DNA of 64,000 nucleotides from Mesocentrotus franciscanus (GCA_037976565.1 CP137668.1:23784251-23848250), one strand, 5' to 3'. Positions 1-11,975 are shown, counted from the first letter of the stretch. Notes: a model not told the origin generated them from the sequence alone. Translations and numbers: made by a program.

Positions 1-1100
1 GCATATATGACTGGATTAATGGTTGAGTTGCACCACGCTAAGACTTCGGTGAGCTCCCAAACGGCATCGGAAACGCATTCGGATCCACAGATTGAAAAGA
101 CCACGGTCATGATCTTGTATGGTAACCAGAATAGAGTAAAACATCCAGTAAGTATGGTTAAAACGATGGCTGCTTTCCGATGCCTAGCGAGTGTCATTTT
201 CTCTGTTTTAATATTTCTTGCTATTTCACTGTAGTCAGGCACCCTTCTTTTCGGTCCAGACCAGACCGATTTCTTGGTTGCATTCTTGGTGTTTTGAGGC
301 TTGACTTCGTCGGTTTGATCAAGGCATGCCGACCCTTCAGAAGGTGTGTAACGACAGGATGATTCAGTGGTAAATTGTTCAATGGATTGGGTTGGAGGCT
401 TCTTGTTACCCTTCGATCTCTTGTAGATGTTGATGTATACGGAAACATTCATTGCGATCGCAATGGAAAGTAAGATGCTGAATGGAATTAAATTGATGAA
501 TAGAGGCGCAAAACGTGTGTAATTAAATTCCATTCTGCAGGTTTTATCATAATCAATGGCTTTCATTCCCTTAATAGGACCCCAGGTGAATGCAATCAAG
601 GACCAGTAGATAACCACGATTGTCCAACAGGAGATGAGGATAAGTCCTACACGTTTCTTTGTCTGGTAGGTCTTATACCCAATGCCTAACCTGACTAGAG
701 TGTAGCGATCCCAGCTGATCAGGACGATGGTGATAATGGACATCCAACATACTGTAAAATCCAGTATGGTCCATAATTTGCAGATGATCTCACCATATGG
801 CCAGAACCCATGTATAAACCTTGAGAAATTGAAGATCAGGCTGAAGACACCGACAATCAAATCCGTAATGGCGAGATTTAAGATTAAGAGATTGGCCACT
901 TTATTACGTATGCGTGGATCTCGACAATAAGCCAGGATCACAAAGATGTTGCCAACCACTGTTACTAGGATTATAGCAGCAACAATCAAAGAGATTATCA
1001 CAAGTTCAGCATGTGAATGGATTTGCTGGATTCCGGTTGTAGTCATTACCATTTTCACAGTTGTATTGGAGCTGAAATCCATTTCATTTTCTCTTTCCAT
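1..1100 (-). CDS. Aminergic-type GPCR, copy 1 (3' end off window)
   Basis: This is an intronless rhodopsin-class receptor. I translated the minus strand from the ATG at 1098-1100 down to base 3 and found no stop; the end of TM7 and the C-tail lie beyond the window. Visible marks are TM1 GN, LAITD in TM2, Asp3.32 18 residues before the DRY arginine (SWDRY), FWLP in TM6 and NSTINPVIY in TM7. Asp3.32 is the amine anchor of aminergic receptors, and TM2-TM3 and TM6-TM7 look most like histamine H3/H4 and muscarinic receptors. Compared with copy 3 it lacks 8 codons in intracellular loop 3 (near 410), an in-frame loss. The start has a strong context (ACAACCATGG). The ligand cannot be told from sequence. 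Sea urchins are known to have large lineage-specific rhodopsin-GPCR expansions. The gene looks functional as far as it is visible. Confidence 0.9.
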   Translation of the reverse strand, partial: MERENEMDFSSNTTVKMVMTTTGIQQIHSHAELVIISLIVAAIILVTVVGNIFVILAYCRDPRIRNKVANLLILNLAITDLIVGVFSLIFNFSRFIHGFWPYGEIICKLWTILDFTVCWMSIITIVLISWDRYTLVRLGIGYKTYQTKKRVGLILISCWTIVVIYWSLIAFTWGPIKGMKAIDYDKTCRMEFNYTRFAPLFINLIPFSILLSIAIAMNVSVYINIYKRSKGNKKPPTQSIEQFTTESSCRYTPSEGSACLDQTDEVKPQNTKNATKKSVWSGPKRRVPDYSEIARNIKTEKMTLARHRKAAIVLTILTGCFTLFWLPYKIMTVVFSICGSECVSDAVWELTEVLAWCNSTINPVIY

Positions 1101-1860
1101 GGTTGTCAGGACTTGTAAGAGTGCAAATATGAAAATAAGCTGATCTTAAAATACGCGTTTACAGTGTGGACGCACTAAAGGGTTATGGGAGGTGACGTAC
1201 ACAAATTATAATTTTTTTTAATGGAACTTTTTCAAGTTTGAGGCCAAGTGTTCCATGAAAACAGGCCTCGTTGGCAGAATGCTAATTGCAAGTTTAAAAA
1301 GTATTCCTCGAGCGGTCAGTCCGTTGTGTACGAAGTAATCCCTTTTGAAAATAGGATGATGTGATTCTCCTTTGAGTCCTTGATTGTTTTGTTTACAACC
1401 CTTACCATCTGATCATCCAAGCAACCGCACCATTCCCCGCATTCAATTAATTGCAAACATGCAATACTTAGTTAAAACCGTCACTACTTCTGGGCCCATG
1501 AAATCAGGGAAATAGACGAAATGTTCGAAGATCGGCCCGTGAAGCACAGTATCTTCTGACAGCATACCCAGACCTTCATGACGTTTAATAGTCGCTCTTG
1601 TATTGGTTTCACAATTTATTTCCCAAATATGAAACCTGTGGTAATTGATCAAAATAATTACCACACGCGATGTACTTCAGCTCATCCGTCATTCACATCA
1701 TGAATATTCTTTACTGTTATTAAAACTCTTTTGTTTCGGGGGTGGTGTTGAATTGTAAAACTGGACAGGATTGGGGGTGTGGCATCTTTACAATGGGAAA
1801 TATAGGCGTGGTTATTCCAAAGAGCCAGTCAACATACAGCTGCAATACAAACGAAAGGAT
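1101..1860 (-). promoter_or_regulatory. Conserved 5' flank of GPCR copy 1
   Basis: This is the upstream side of the receptor. It is shared with 17474-18010 and 38597-39165 and ends at a common 'CAGCTGCAATACAAA' block. On the receptor strand, a TATTTTAAGA stretch about 40-60 bases before the ATG and a TGACGT half-CRE in the 'GGAGGTGACGTACAC' block are candidate promoter motifs. The half-CRE is intact in units 1 and 3 and changed to TAACGT in unit 2, the broken copy. No transcription start can be assigned from sequence. Confidence 0.35.
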
Positions 1861-4222
1861 CGCATTTCTTCTTTTCGTGACATGAATTGGTTCTCATATT
1901 TCATGGCTCTTAACACACGCACATAACAAGACTTAAGTTTATGTTGATCGAAATTTTACAGTTTTATGAATGTTTTGATTTCTTTGAATTTTATTCTGTA
2001 TTATTTTAAATATTTGGTAATTTCTTATTCACTTCCTAAAACTATTTTACTACTTGATGTTAGCAAGACCACCAATGAAGATAACAGTTTACATTAACAT
2101 GTCTTTACTTTTCATTATCAAAGAATATACCTAGAATTTACAAATTTGTTGTTATTTAGTAAAGGAGCAAGGTAATAGAGCATTTGCATTGGAATAAGGG
2201 GCAAGTGGGGCAGTTTGCCTATCCCAGTTTTATTTAGGCAATCAGCTATAAGCCTGTGATTGTAAGATCGCTCTAGACATCTAACGAGATAAGAATGCCT
2301 TAAATTTACGCTCTGTTACAGCGTCACCTCGATTGTATACACACGGATTGGAAATCATACTGGTAATGATGACAAAGTTGCGAACATAAGACAAGGGGGA
2401 TAACAAAAAGGCATCAGGATAAATATCTCTAGATCAAGTAATCACACATCTAATGCAACATTTATAAAGCATTTTGCCTTGTGATAGTAAACAAATAGTT
2501 TCTAGATGGTTTAATCACCCTTTTAACGCTTGATTAGAACTGCGCTTTCGTAAGATTGTTTCTTTCAATTTTGCCCCAAATGAATGTCAATAAATAATAT
2601 AATCTGCAATGTGTTACCTCTAAACACCAACCGATTTGTTGGACTTTGTTTTGCCTTTTTAAGTATGGAGTTTCGTATATCTTCCGTGTAAAAGAAGAAT
2701 GACAAAAGTGAAATGGTACTGCATTTGTTTCCATCTTACCCAAAAGTCGTATGCACTCTTCGTTTACATGCAAGACGAAATAGAAAGTGAATTTTAACCT
2801 TGATAAATTTCAACAAAACGTTCGAGTGCGTGTCAATGACAGCTCTTCATGCATTACCAGCGGATGTAGATTGGTAATTAAGACATCTATGAATAATACT
2901 TAACGAATGACCATAAATGACCAACATCCTCGTTTTGATGGGTTTCTGTTTCGGCGAATATATCGCTGTTGTTTATTTCCTTATAAAGAATTTGTTGAAA
3001 ATGTTATTGAGATGCTGGACTTTGAAACTTTTCCAGAGTTTCATCTATTCTTGATTACATATAGTTGGAACGTACAGCGAGAAGACAGATTTTGTTTCAT
3101 ATACATTGAATATTAATAGGTCTCATTTTAACGTTATTCATTATACAAGAGGACAAACCTATGTCCACATTGCCAACAATAAACGGAAACATATTAACAT
3201 ATATGCTTTGATTGTATGAAAGTTAAGTTTTCGTGGCAGGAAGTAACTTAAGCGTTTGATTTAAAAGGGATTTAAAAATGCATTGTCAGTGCTTTTTGTT
3301 CGGCGTTTAGGGGAAATTCCAATAGGAAAATAAACCTGAATTCTATATTGTATATATATTTCTAGACAGGAAGGGAAAATCCCGACATCAAAGATGCTCA
3401 ACAGGAAAAAAACGATATAAAACTAAAATACATCGGGGATTCATTAACAGAAATGGGGTCACATTATATTATTTAGAGTAATTACTATTCGTAAATCATC
3501 CACAAACAAATCAACAGTAGTCGTGTGGTAAAACAAAAATAATGAAGAAAAAAAACGTATTTTGAATAATAACAGCAGCTGCAGCTTCTGTCTTATCTCC
3601 TCTGTCCCTTCAGAGAAACTGGATGTGTGTGGGAAGTGTCCTTGTATAGGTCCTTGTATATGTAGAGGGTGGGGTACGGGAATTCATTTTATTCTACACC
3701 TTATTATTTCTTCATGATGAAATATTTGTTTTAACCTTTTTGCTTGTATTTATGACTAGATTTTTCTTTTCCTGAAGTAATTTGAATGAAATTGTTCTGG
3801 TGTATATTTTGTTATTTATGCTATAATGTTTTTTTTATTTAGGAATATGTTGGAAGGTAAAAAAAGATGATGTTGCAAAATAATCTTAGCTGAATACTGA
3901 TGACTATATTAAATTGAAGTCGTGTTTGTTTTCTCTCATAATCTTCCCATACCCATTTATGACTTTTAAAGAAAGAAAAAGCACTTCTCTATAATGTTTG
4001 GAATCGGGTCTCGCGGAGAAACGGGTAAATTATTTTGCCTTATACACCCCTGTAGTAAAATAGTGAAATTTAGTGAAACTATGTTGCTTGCTGTTCTGAA
4101 CTTTTTTCATAAAGCACTTACGGGTTCTAGCAACGCATTACTAAACTTTAATCACTTAAATTGTCTTTCCTACAAAAAATATTAACATTTTTCTCTAGTG
4201 GATGATGTTTATGATGTATATC
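1861..4222. other. Unit 1 non-coding flank
   Basis: AT-rich DNA with no supportable gene. Blocks near 2160-2230, 2820-2900 and 3100-3470 recur in units 2 and 3 (for example near 18050, 39590, 40500, 41110 and 44330), so this is duplicated intergenic sequence. Short open frames here are not kept between the copies. Confidence 0.7.
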
Positions 4223-4563
4223 CAGGGGCGGCGGGGTGACTTCCAAAGTGGGACGGGCACCAACAAAAGAGGGCATTTTCTGGTTTAAAATAGGGCACCT
4301 ACAAAGGGAAATCTCAAAGCGAAAATATACATTTTTGTAGCGATTGGTGTATACCCCTACATTGTGATTACATTATTAGGGATGATTTCAATATTTGTTT
4401 CTCTTTAGAGAAGGGGAAAGTTCTCTTTTTTAATGGGGGCACTTACCATTAAGAAAAGGGGCACATGTGAAACTATTAAAAAGGAGCACTTATCAGAGGT
4501 GAAAAGGAGAAGGGGCACTTGAAAAGTGAGGGCACTGTGCCCCCTCTGTAGGGGCCGCCTATG
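4223..4563. mobile_element. Short hAT-like non-autonomous element, unit 1
   Basis: It begins CAGGGGCGGC and ends GCCGCCTATG, an imperfect inverted pair, and is full of short 'GGGGCACTT' repeats. It is flanked by TGTATATC and TGTAAATA, a decayed 8-base duplication. The same element sits at 21509-21917 in unit 2, where the duplication is clearer, so it was present before those units separated. It is absent at the matching place in unit 3. It encodes no protein. Confidence 0.6.
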
Positions 4564-6737
4564 TGTAAATAACATAATTATAGCAGTGTTCACAACCATA
4601 TGGACGAAGAAAGAAAATGAACTTGCACGTATGGTAACCGATCCTACGCTAAACGCCGGATGTAGTATTGTACATATCAAAACATGACAGAAGCACCGCA
4701 GTTGCGTAGGTATGCCCTTTGATTACATAGAGATAAAAATATTCTTGACCAAATACCATCGTGTATTCAATGCCCAGAACCATTGGAAAAGACGCAAGCA
4801 CATATTTAATATTCTATCACAATTTCTCACATTACCCAGAAGCCAATTTGGCTTCAATCATATAATGACTGAGAGGAACCCCTTCTCCCGTTCAAAGTCA
4901 TATACCGTGTATCAATTTTCCGGACCGTATTTCATATTCTTTAGCTTTAGTTGGGAAAACTTTTTTTTAAATAAAAAACAAAACCTTTCCTTTTCAATGA
5001 GGAAAAATTATAGCTGAGAAAAAAATATATTTGGTGACAAATATATGACAGGGAAACAATTGTAACTATTTCATTTTGAAATACAAAAATATAGCAGTTG
5101 AAAAATCTATTTCATTAATAAGAAGACTTCACCCCGGAAGAGCGCGAACTTATTTATGCAATTTGAGTTCTGGCAATTGTAGTACAAAGATAAGAGCAGG
5201 TAAATGAAATGCTTCATCACCACACACACCTGGAAAGGAAGCATCCATAAATTTGAATTCATTTACTTTATGAATGACTTCACATAGTACGTCATGTTAT
5301 TAAGAAAATGACGATGCCCATGTCGTGCTGAGACACTGTACATTATTATTACTTTATGCCTCAGTCTCTCATACACTTTGATGGGGAATCTTGTAGATTA
5401 ATTAGCAAGAATATAATGAATCTCTCAGAATAAGTAAACTTTTAAGTAAACTTTCTAAGGGTGAGGTTTCCTTTAAATAATTGCAAAGAGGGCCACTAAA
5501 GAACCCACTGAACAGTTAAGATAATGATACTGCCAAGTATCCAAAGACTTACACCAATGTTAGACTTAGTTTAATAATCCTTTGGCTAAACAGCCCATGA
5601 CAGCGTTCATTTTCACCATGCTCGTTCGCTTCACTCGCTTGCAACAGTTAGGAACAGAATAATTGATATAAGCTTGCAATCATATGGTAGCAAGCTGAAA
5701 AGGTGACGTGTTGTAACTAACATTATTTAAACTGGATTCCATGTATTCTTTTAGGAAACATTATCTTCAGGAAATAAGAAGTAAGGGGATTCACGTGGGA
5801 TGAGCTACCTACCCTCTGGTTCTAGGAAAGTGACATAATTAGTGGGCACAGGATCCGGCCACTCCGCCCCCTGTATTCTGAACTTTAATTCATTACTTGT
5901 GTATGTGCATCTTATGATCTTATTTTCGAAGATAATTGTATTAGGATTGTGAAAGTGTTTATTCCTATTTTTATGGTACCCAAATGTCATATGAATCACG
6001 TGATCGCAAAAGGCGACGTAGGCTATTTATTAAAATCTTTCCCATGTTTCCAACGGGAGAAACTGGCCAATATGCCACCAATTGGCATGACCAGATGGCA
6101 GTTGTGTAACTTGTATGACCTCACTGCGATTCAGGCGATCGGGCCTGTTTCTCTGACTGTGAGGCTCATAGCATCAACACAAAAATTTCGATATTATTTA
6201 CATGATCAGTTGGGACCTCATTCAGAAAGGTTGTACTTCTTTAAAATGTACAAGTCTAATAAAATTGAACTGTCTACCCGAAATCAAGTGGTGTGGTGTA
6301 CGATGGGTTAACGGTTTTGAGCACGTTCCCTCTTTCTTGGCCAGTGAGCAGTATATGCAGGTACAATTACTCTAGACAGAGTTTGACTACCGCGGTTTCG
6401 GTTGAACATAACATGGTAATTATTGCTTTCTTGGGCAAGTACATGATTAAAGAATATGTGTCAAGTTGTTACCATGCCTTGTCGGCCTTAGCTCTGGCCT
6501 GTGGGGATGACGATTTTGTTAGATCCCCCTCTATTTCACAATTGTTAAAGTTTATCATAGGAATCAAGTATCTTTATAGGTTAAGCTTTCAATTTATAAA
6601 AAAGATTGTGTCAAAGCTATCACATCTTTTTATTTCTAGGAATTATTTCCATTATTCATTGATGAATGGCATTCCGCCACGTCAATTCATAAACATTTAA
6701 TCTGGAAGAAATTTTTCATTTTAACTTTCATTCTCAT
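4564..6737. other. Unit 1 non-coding flank, up to the gap
   Basis: Duplicated intergenic DNA matching parts of 21918-27400 and 46800-52080. It lacks the roughly 1.1-kb inverted segment found at 22316-23430 and about 45070-45960 in the other units. It also lacks about 300 bases just before the gap compared with unit 3. A block at 6000-6300 is especially similar in all three units. Confidence 0.65.
5949..6311 (+). other. Shared open frame, unit 1 (probably non-coding)
   Basis: A 120-codon plus-strand frame. The stretch from SFPCFQREKLAN to KIELST is also open at 26457-26987 and 51103-51402. No family is recognised. Most differences between the copies change the residue, lengths and starts differ, and the block contains a CRE-like TGACGTCA in units 2 and 3. 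Shared ancestry explains the open frame better than selection on a protein. It lies on the strand opposite the receptor. Confidence 0.25.
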
Positions 6738-7237
6738 NNNNNNNNNNNNNNNNNNNNNNNNNNNNNNNNNNNNNNNNNNNNNNNNNNNNNNNNNNNNNNN
6801 NNNNNNNNNNNNNNNNNNNNNNNNNNNNNNNNNNNNNNNNNNNNNNNNNNNNNNNNNNNNNNNNNNNNNNNNNNNNNNNNNNNNNNNNNNNNNNNNNNNN
6901 NNNNNNNNNNNNNNNNNNNNNNNNNNNNNNNNNNNNNNNNNNNNNNNNNNNNNNNNNNNNNNNNNNNNNNNNNNNNNNNNNNNNNNNNNNNNNNNNNNNN
7001 NNNNNNNNNNNNNNNNNNNNNNNNNNNNNNNNNNNNNNNNNNNNNNNNNNNNNNNNNNNNNNNNNNNNNNNNNNNNNNNNNNNNNNNNNNNNNNNNNNNN
7101 NNNNNNNNNNNNNNNNNNNNNNNNNNNNNNNNNNNNNNNNNNNNNNNNNNNNNNNNNNNNNNNNNNNNNNNNNNNNNNNNNNNNNNNNNNNNNNNNNNNN
7201 NNNNNNNNNNNNNNNNNNNNNNNNNNNNNNNNNNNNN
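6738..7237. other. Assembly gap of exactly 500 N
   Basis: A run of N with no information. The sequence on its two sides (CATTCTCAT before, TCATCCATTTAATTG after) is continuous in unit 3 near 52080 and similar in unit 2 near 27715. The gap is therefore either a placeholder of arbitrary size over little or no missing DNA, or it hides an insertion private to this unit. Confidence 0.95.
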
Positions 7238-7807
7238 TCATCCATTTAATTGTTGTTTCATTAGTTTCTGTATATATATTATATATTTTGTTGTAATTGA
7301 CGTGTCTTTAATATAAAGAATTTGGAAGTGATAACTGATTCAAAAAGGACTGTCTCTCTAGCAAGCATTTAATGTCACACAGGCACAATGCCATCTAGTT
7401 ATATGCATGCATTTATGCATTTAAAACACGCGATATCATTTCATTAAAATGGGCCACTGAGTAAATTCTAATTTCCTGGAAAATCATATCACACTTTGTT
7501 ACGAGTATTGTAACTGCTAATGCATTTCGAATGCTATGTTCTCATGTATACGTATTTTAAATGTAAAATCATGTAGTTAAAATTAATATCAACTATTTTT
7601 GTTTTGTATAATGGAATCTTGTCGCAATATATATAAATGAATGAATAAAACTCTATAATATTGTATAATACTCCATAATCATAGAAACTAAGAAGAGAAA
7701 AGCAAACTGAGAATTTTCCTCAAACATCGACTCATTTGGAGAAAAAGAGAGAAAGGAAAAAGCTTTCAGAGATGGCGCTATTCAAAAAACACGTTTACCC
7801 AGTATTG
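7238..7807. other. Unit 1 non-coding flank after the gap
   Basis: AT-rich DNA shared with 52090-52280 joined to 56075-56522 in unit 3. It contains an uninterrupted TTAA at 7369-7372, at the exact place where unit 3 carries a 3.8-kb insertion. The block ending near 7807 (CTTTCAGAGATGGCGCTATTC) is shared by all three units. Confidence 0.75.
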
Positions 7808-8363
7808 TAGTAGTAGTAGTAGTAGTATACTTTATTAGATAACTTGTTTAGCGCAGGGCTAATCTGCCACAAGGTCCATTGCACATAAATAGAAAGCAAA
7901 TTAAATATACAACATTTCAACACATACAATAACAGTAAACAATACAGTTAACAATAGTTTACCACATACTGAAATGAAATATACATTAATTGAATACAAT
8001 GAGATACATATTTGACATTTGGCTGATTACGAAATACATGCATATAAGAAAATTATAAACTATTTATTCGTTTATTAACTAAGGAAATGGGATAAAACTA
8101 ATTATCACATGTTCTTTCAAAACAAACAAACTGTATAAGTTATAAAACACAAAATCATAAAATACAATAAGATGATAAGATTTATATAATAATGATTCCG
8201 TTATTCGAAAAATATAAAATCAGAAGGAAATTACTAAATCACAAATGATTCTGGATACCAAATCAGATTACATTTGTGAATTATATCCAAAAAGGATTAA
8301 TTATGTATGCATTAAACCAATATAGATTGCAAATTCTGATGATTAGATGAAATGTGTTTTTTG
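7808..8363 (-). mobile_element. Unit-1-specific insertion with (TAG)n end
   Basis: In unit 2 the text 'TTTACCCAGTATTGACATAC' is continuous (28447 onward). In unit 1 it is split by about 555 bases that start with six TAG repeats. On the minus strand this would be a 3'-untranslated retroelement piece ending in an (ACT)n tail. No coding sequence is visible, so the class (LINE tail or SINE) is a guess. Confidence 0.45.
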
Positions 8364-8394
8364 ACATACAAGCATGATTGTGTAAGAGCGTCTT

Positions 8395-8590
8395 TGCTGC
8401 GCCCCCTCTCTACCTGTCTGTCTGGCTCTGGCTCTTCATGCCCCCCGTCTTCTCTCTCTCTCTGTCTTTCTCTCTGTCTCTCTATCCCTCTCAGCTTTTA
8501 TCTCCTCTCACCTCACCTCTTTCCTCTCTGTCAGTCTGCATGTGTTTATTGCAATTGCTTGTTTGTTTGTTTGTCTGTTTTTGTATGTGT
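8395..8590. repeat. Pyrimidine-rich tract (unit junction)
   Basis: CT-rich low-complexity sequence shared with 28940-29060 and 57089-57256. It lies close to the junction between consecutive tandem units, and the array seems to stop at the third copy of this tract. Confidence 0.6.
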
Positions 8591-9289
8591 TAAGTTCAAA
8601 ATTGTACACATGTCGATCGTATACCTTTATTGTAAATGCATGAACTAATCCTCCTCCTTTTCAATTCAATTCGATTCAATTTATTTTACCAAGCAATACA
8701 AAACATACAGGGTTAAAAAAAAGCAGTATACAAAGTATTACACAATTACAATTACTAACATAGATAAACACAGAAAACACAGAATCAATTTACAAACATG
8801 AATAAAAATCGTTAAAAACACAAGGTAAATTGCTTATGCTGGTAACAGCCCAATATGAGGTGGTCCTTATATGCAGCTGACCAAATAATCAAATATAAAA
8901 AAGCCTTATGATTTAATCTAACCTACAATAACAAGTAAAACAAATAACACTTACATGTACAATATCTTAATGAATTTAACAACCTTTGAATTCTTAGCTA
9001 GCATCAATATAGGTCCATTAAATATTGTTTCTATTTACATTCAAAGGTGTTAACAAAATTAAATTCACGTATTTTAAGAGGCATAGTACTCCATAAGCAA
9101 GGTCCATTATATATTACTGTATGTTTATATGAAGTTGTATGTACAAGTGGCAAGTGAAAAATATCAGTATTTCTAGTACTCTAGTGGTGTATATTACAAT
9201 TTAGTGTTTAAAAAAAATGATTGGGGAAGGATTTTTAAATAGCACTGGAACATAAATATTGCACATTGATAATTATATAATTATTCACG

Positions 9290-9980
9290 GCTGATAGATG
9301 AGGAAACGACAAACCGCTCGAATTATGCATTTTCGTGGCTTTTATTTAACATTGGATTCTGTCATTTGTACATGTATCATTTTACCATGGCGGTACATGA
9401 ATTCACGCCAATTATTATAATTGCATTACACACATATTTGAGTATCCAACCCAATTACAGAACTAGTGCTGGAATCTAAGCTGTAATCTGCACCCTATAC
9501 ATAAATACCTTAAAATCAAATATGTGAAATCCAATCGTGTAGCCAGAGAAGGGTTAAACCACGGCTAGAAACCCCTTCTCGTAAACGAATGTCCCCTCTG
9601 CATTGCCATGAGCACCCATTGCTAGCCGTCAGGAATGCCCGATCAGACGGGGAAGATTTGTATGTAACCCGGATGCACCACCCATTCCCAGCTCTCATCA
9701 ACGATTCCAGCAAAAGTGCATTACACAAAAATTTGAGTATCCAACCCGATTACAGAACTAGTGCTGGAAAATTGTCCAAATCAACAGGTCTTGCCTCTAC
9801 CAAAAGCCACGAGAGAATGACACAATTTCTACGTGCACGTACGTACGCGCTCTCACAATCGCGTGTTATGCGTTTCGTGTGCAAAAGGGAGCGCATTTGA
9901 AAACGCGCCACAAAAGCGCGCCTTGTCTAGAGGCGCCAAATCGTTGACAACAATGTAAACAAGCTTATTGTTGCGTCACC
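9290..9980. mobile_element. Insertion inside the LINE, unclassified
   Basis: LINE C-terminal similarity stops near 9980 and resumes near 9270 on the minus strand, leaving about 0.7 kb of foreign sequence. It holds two direct repeats of about 50 bases (9423-9475 and 9718-9770, sharing TTTGAGTATCCAACCC) and a CpG-rich stretch at 9830-9935. No terminal inverted repeats or coding sequence could be fixed. Boundaries are approximate. Confidence 0.4.
9423..9770. repeat. Two ~50-bp direct repeats, 295 bp apart
   Basis: The copies start at about 9423 and 9718 and share GCATTACACA, TTTGAGTATCCAACCC and ATTACAGAACTAGTGCTGG with only a few differences. They could be remnants of short terminal repeats or a local duplication. 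Nothing between them is recognisable. Confidence 0.6.
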
Positions 9981-10936
9981 TTGACCAGCAAAACCAAAAC
10001 ACAAATGGAATTGCTTACCAGCCGTGTATAAATATGTTTGAAAGCGTTTTTGGTAACTCTTTAAAATTTCTTATCAATAAAATTCAATATTTTCCTTTCT
10101 TTAATAAGTGGATGTGTATGGGCAATATAAGAAGTATGACCAATAGTACGAATTGCACGTTTTTGCAATAAATTTACTTTCCTAATATGGGTTTCATGTG
10201 CATTCCCCATGCAAGTATTCCATAATACAAAAATGGTCATATTAAACTGTTATATATCATCTTCAATATACATTTAGGAAATATATTTTTAAATTTATAC
10301 ATAACACCAATATCTTTCGATAATACATTATGTTTTCAAACATCATTTACATGATCAGTTCATTTCAATTTAGTATCAATGATTATGCCAAGAAATTTAA
10401 GTGAAGAGACCTGTTTAATATCTGTATTACGCAAATGAATAATAATAGAATCAGTGTTACATTTTTTATTAGCAAAACAATCATATAATGTGTCTTACTT
10501 ATATTAATTGACAATTTTCTTTTAAAGAAAACGATGTGTTTATTAACTTAATTTCTCGATTAAATATATCTTAAAGTGATTGAATATTTTGATGGGATAA
10601 AACAAATACTTGTATCTTGGGCAAATAAAATTGATTTTAATATTCTCGACACACTAGGAAGATCATTAATATATATAATAAACAATAAGGGGCCTTAAAT
10701 ATTGATCCTTGAGTTCTCCACATTTGGTTTCTTGCAATTTGATCTTACATTAGCAACAGAAACAAAGTGTTAACGAAATAACAGATAACTTTTAAAAAGA
10801 TCTAAACTGATTCCTCTTATTCCATATTGATATAATTTTACTAATAGTATATGATGGTCTAACGTGTCAAAAGCCTTACTAAGGTCTAAAAACAATCCAA
10901 GCATAACTTCATTATTATCTATTGCTGAGGCTATCT

Positions 10937-11439
10937 TTGTATCAGGTTGTCTATTTTGATGGCAACGAGTTAAAAGTTCCCAATTTCGGTTAATTTGTCG
11001 CATTGTTGTAAGCTTCAAAATTGTAATTCAGGAATTATATATACCGTTTACTATAGAAGGTATTATCTCAGTAATTTAAGGACAACGAATTGTGTCAAAA
11101 TCTAAATAAATCGTATCATATATTGATGTGTTTTGATTAAACATATAGTCCTTCTCATTTTCATCTGGCATTTAACACTTTTTAATAAAATGAAATTACG
11201 CTTCATTCGCTCCCTGTAAGTAGACCTATATATATCCTTGAATAGGTTCATCTGATTGGTAGTAATTCCATGAATTACATTTTCATAGTTTCACAATCGA
11301 AAAGGTTGTTTTACCTTTGACACTTTCGCCTACTCGTTGCTGCATGCATCATCAGACTGACGTGTTATCGCCACTAGATGGGGTAGTACGACAGTCCGAG
11401 ATAATGGGACTGCACAGTGATGATAGGTTAAAACATTAT
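10937..11439. other. Unit-shared non-coding segment
   Basis: The part up to about 11240 matches 29165-29460 (TATCAGGTTGTCT, CATTTTCATCTGGCATT). From 11240 onward it is private to this unit. No gene is seen. Confidence 0.6.
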
Positions 11440-11850
11440 TAGGTCCATGGTTAAACTAATCCTTCCAGAGGGTCTTCAAGAAGTTCAACATTGCCACCAC
11501 GATGAGTCCCTTCTCAAAACTACGTGGTTCATTAGTGCTTCCCAAGGATAAGCGCACAATGGAAGACTCCTCGGGGTTGTGTTCAACAACATCCCTCGTA
11601 ACGACTGTAACGAAGTCTACATAGGAGAGACGGGCAGAAATTTTGGAGTAAGGAAGAACGAACACCAGCAAGAAGCCGATTCTATAGCAAGGGCCCACTT
11701 CACAAGAGCCAAGAAGAAATAGCCCGGCCCAACAAATTAGCTATAAGTGACCACGTAGCACAGCACAATCACACCAAAACCTGGAAAAGTAGCAAAATCC
11801 TAACCAAAGATGACAACAAAATCAACAAATGGATCAGGGAGGCGGTGTAC
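11440..11850 (+). pseudogene. Penelope-like element, GIY-YIG endonuclease remnant
   Basis: The plus strand reads LVLPKDKR.. then, in a shifted frame, GVVFNNIPRNDCNEVYIGET followed by GRNFGVRKNEHQ, and later ISDHVAQHNHTKTW and INKWIREAVY. This order is that of the C-terminal GIY-YIG domain of Penelope-like retroelements: a V-Y-x-I-P strand, Y-I-G-E-T-x-R, an EHQ helix, then DHV..NHT..W and IKEA. At least one frameshift and a stop (AAATAG near 11718) make it non-functional. The upstream reverse transcriptase is not found. In such elements the domain nicks DNA for target-primed integration. Confidence 0.7.
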
Positions 11851-11884
11851 GGTGGCCCAGAAAGGACATCGCGAATCGTTAAAT

Positions 11885-11975
11885 CGCGTATAATTCACGA
11901 CGAATTCGCGACGAAATTTGCGACAGAATATATTTCGTCGCGAACTTCGTAGCGAACTTCGTCGTGAATTTTGTT
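11885..11975. repeat. Inverted repeat rich in CGACGAA
   Basis: ATTCACGACGAATTCGCGACGAAA on the left is mirrored by ATTTCGTCGCGAACTT and CTTCGTCGTGAAT on the right, so about 80 bases can fold on themselves. It may be a fragment of a short inverted-repeat transposon or a satellite. It follows the Penelope remnant directly. Confidence 0.5.

Larger units (their letters stand above)
8661..10936 (-). mobile_element. 5'-truncated CR1/L2-like LINE, interrupted
   Basis: The empty site at about 29160 (CTCCTTTGTATCAGG) brackets this insertion precisely. The minus strand begins inside the reverse transcriptase: LFLDLSKAFDTLDHH (RT motif A) at about 10870-10920, a decayed PQGS-type motif near 10700, then the C-terminal region (HETHI...KRAI..) near 10130-10220. 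The last part (NTDIFHLPLVHTT.., LWSTMPLK) lies at about 9060-9180. The 3' end is an AT-rich tail with 'TTGAATTGAA' near 8661, the same tail type as the LINE at 41583-43868. There are many frameshifts and stops, so it is dead. A further 0.7 kb is inserted between its C-terminal pieces. Confidence 0.75.

Noticed and set aside
7..1143. Plus-strand and shifted minus-strand open frames over the receptor genes (also 16357-17303, 37479-38426)
   Set aside because: They are antisense or out-of-frame shadows of the GPCR coding sequence, recurring in all copies only because the DNA is duplicated.
6293..6700. 135-codon frame partly kept in unit 3 (51482-51673)
   Set aside because: The counterpart in unit 2 (about 27085-27240) has stops and frameshifts, and the sequence resembles no known protein.
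6687..7245. Long open frames on the minus strand across the N gap
   Set aside because: They consist almost entirely of N and carry no information.
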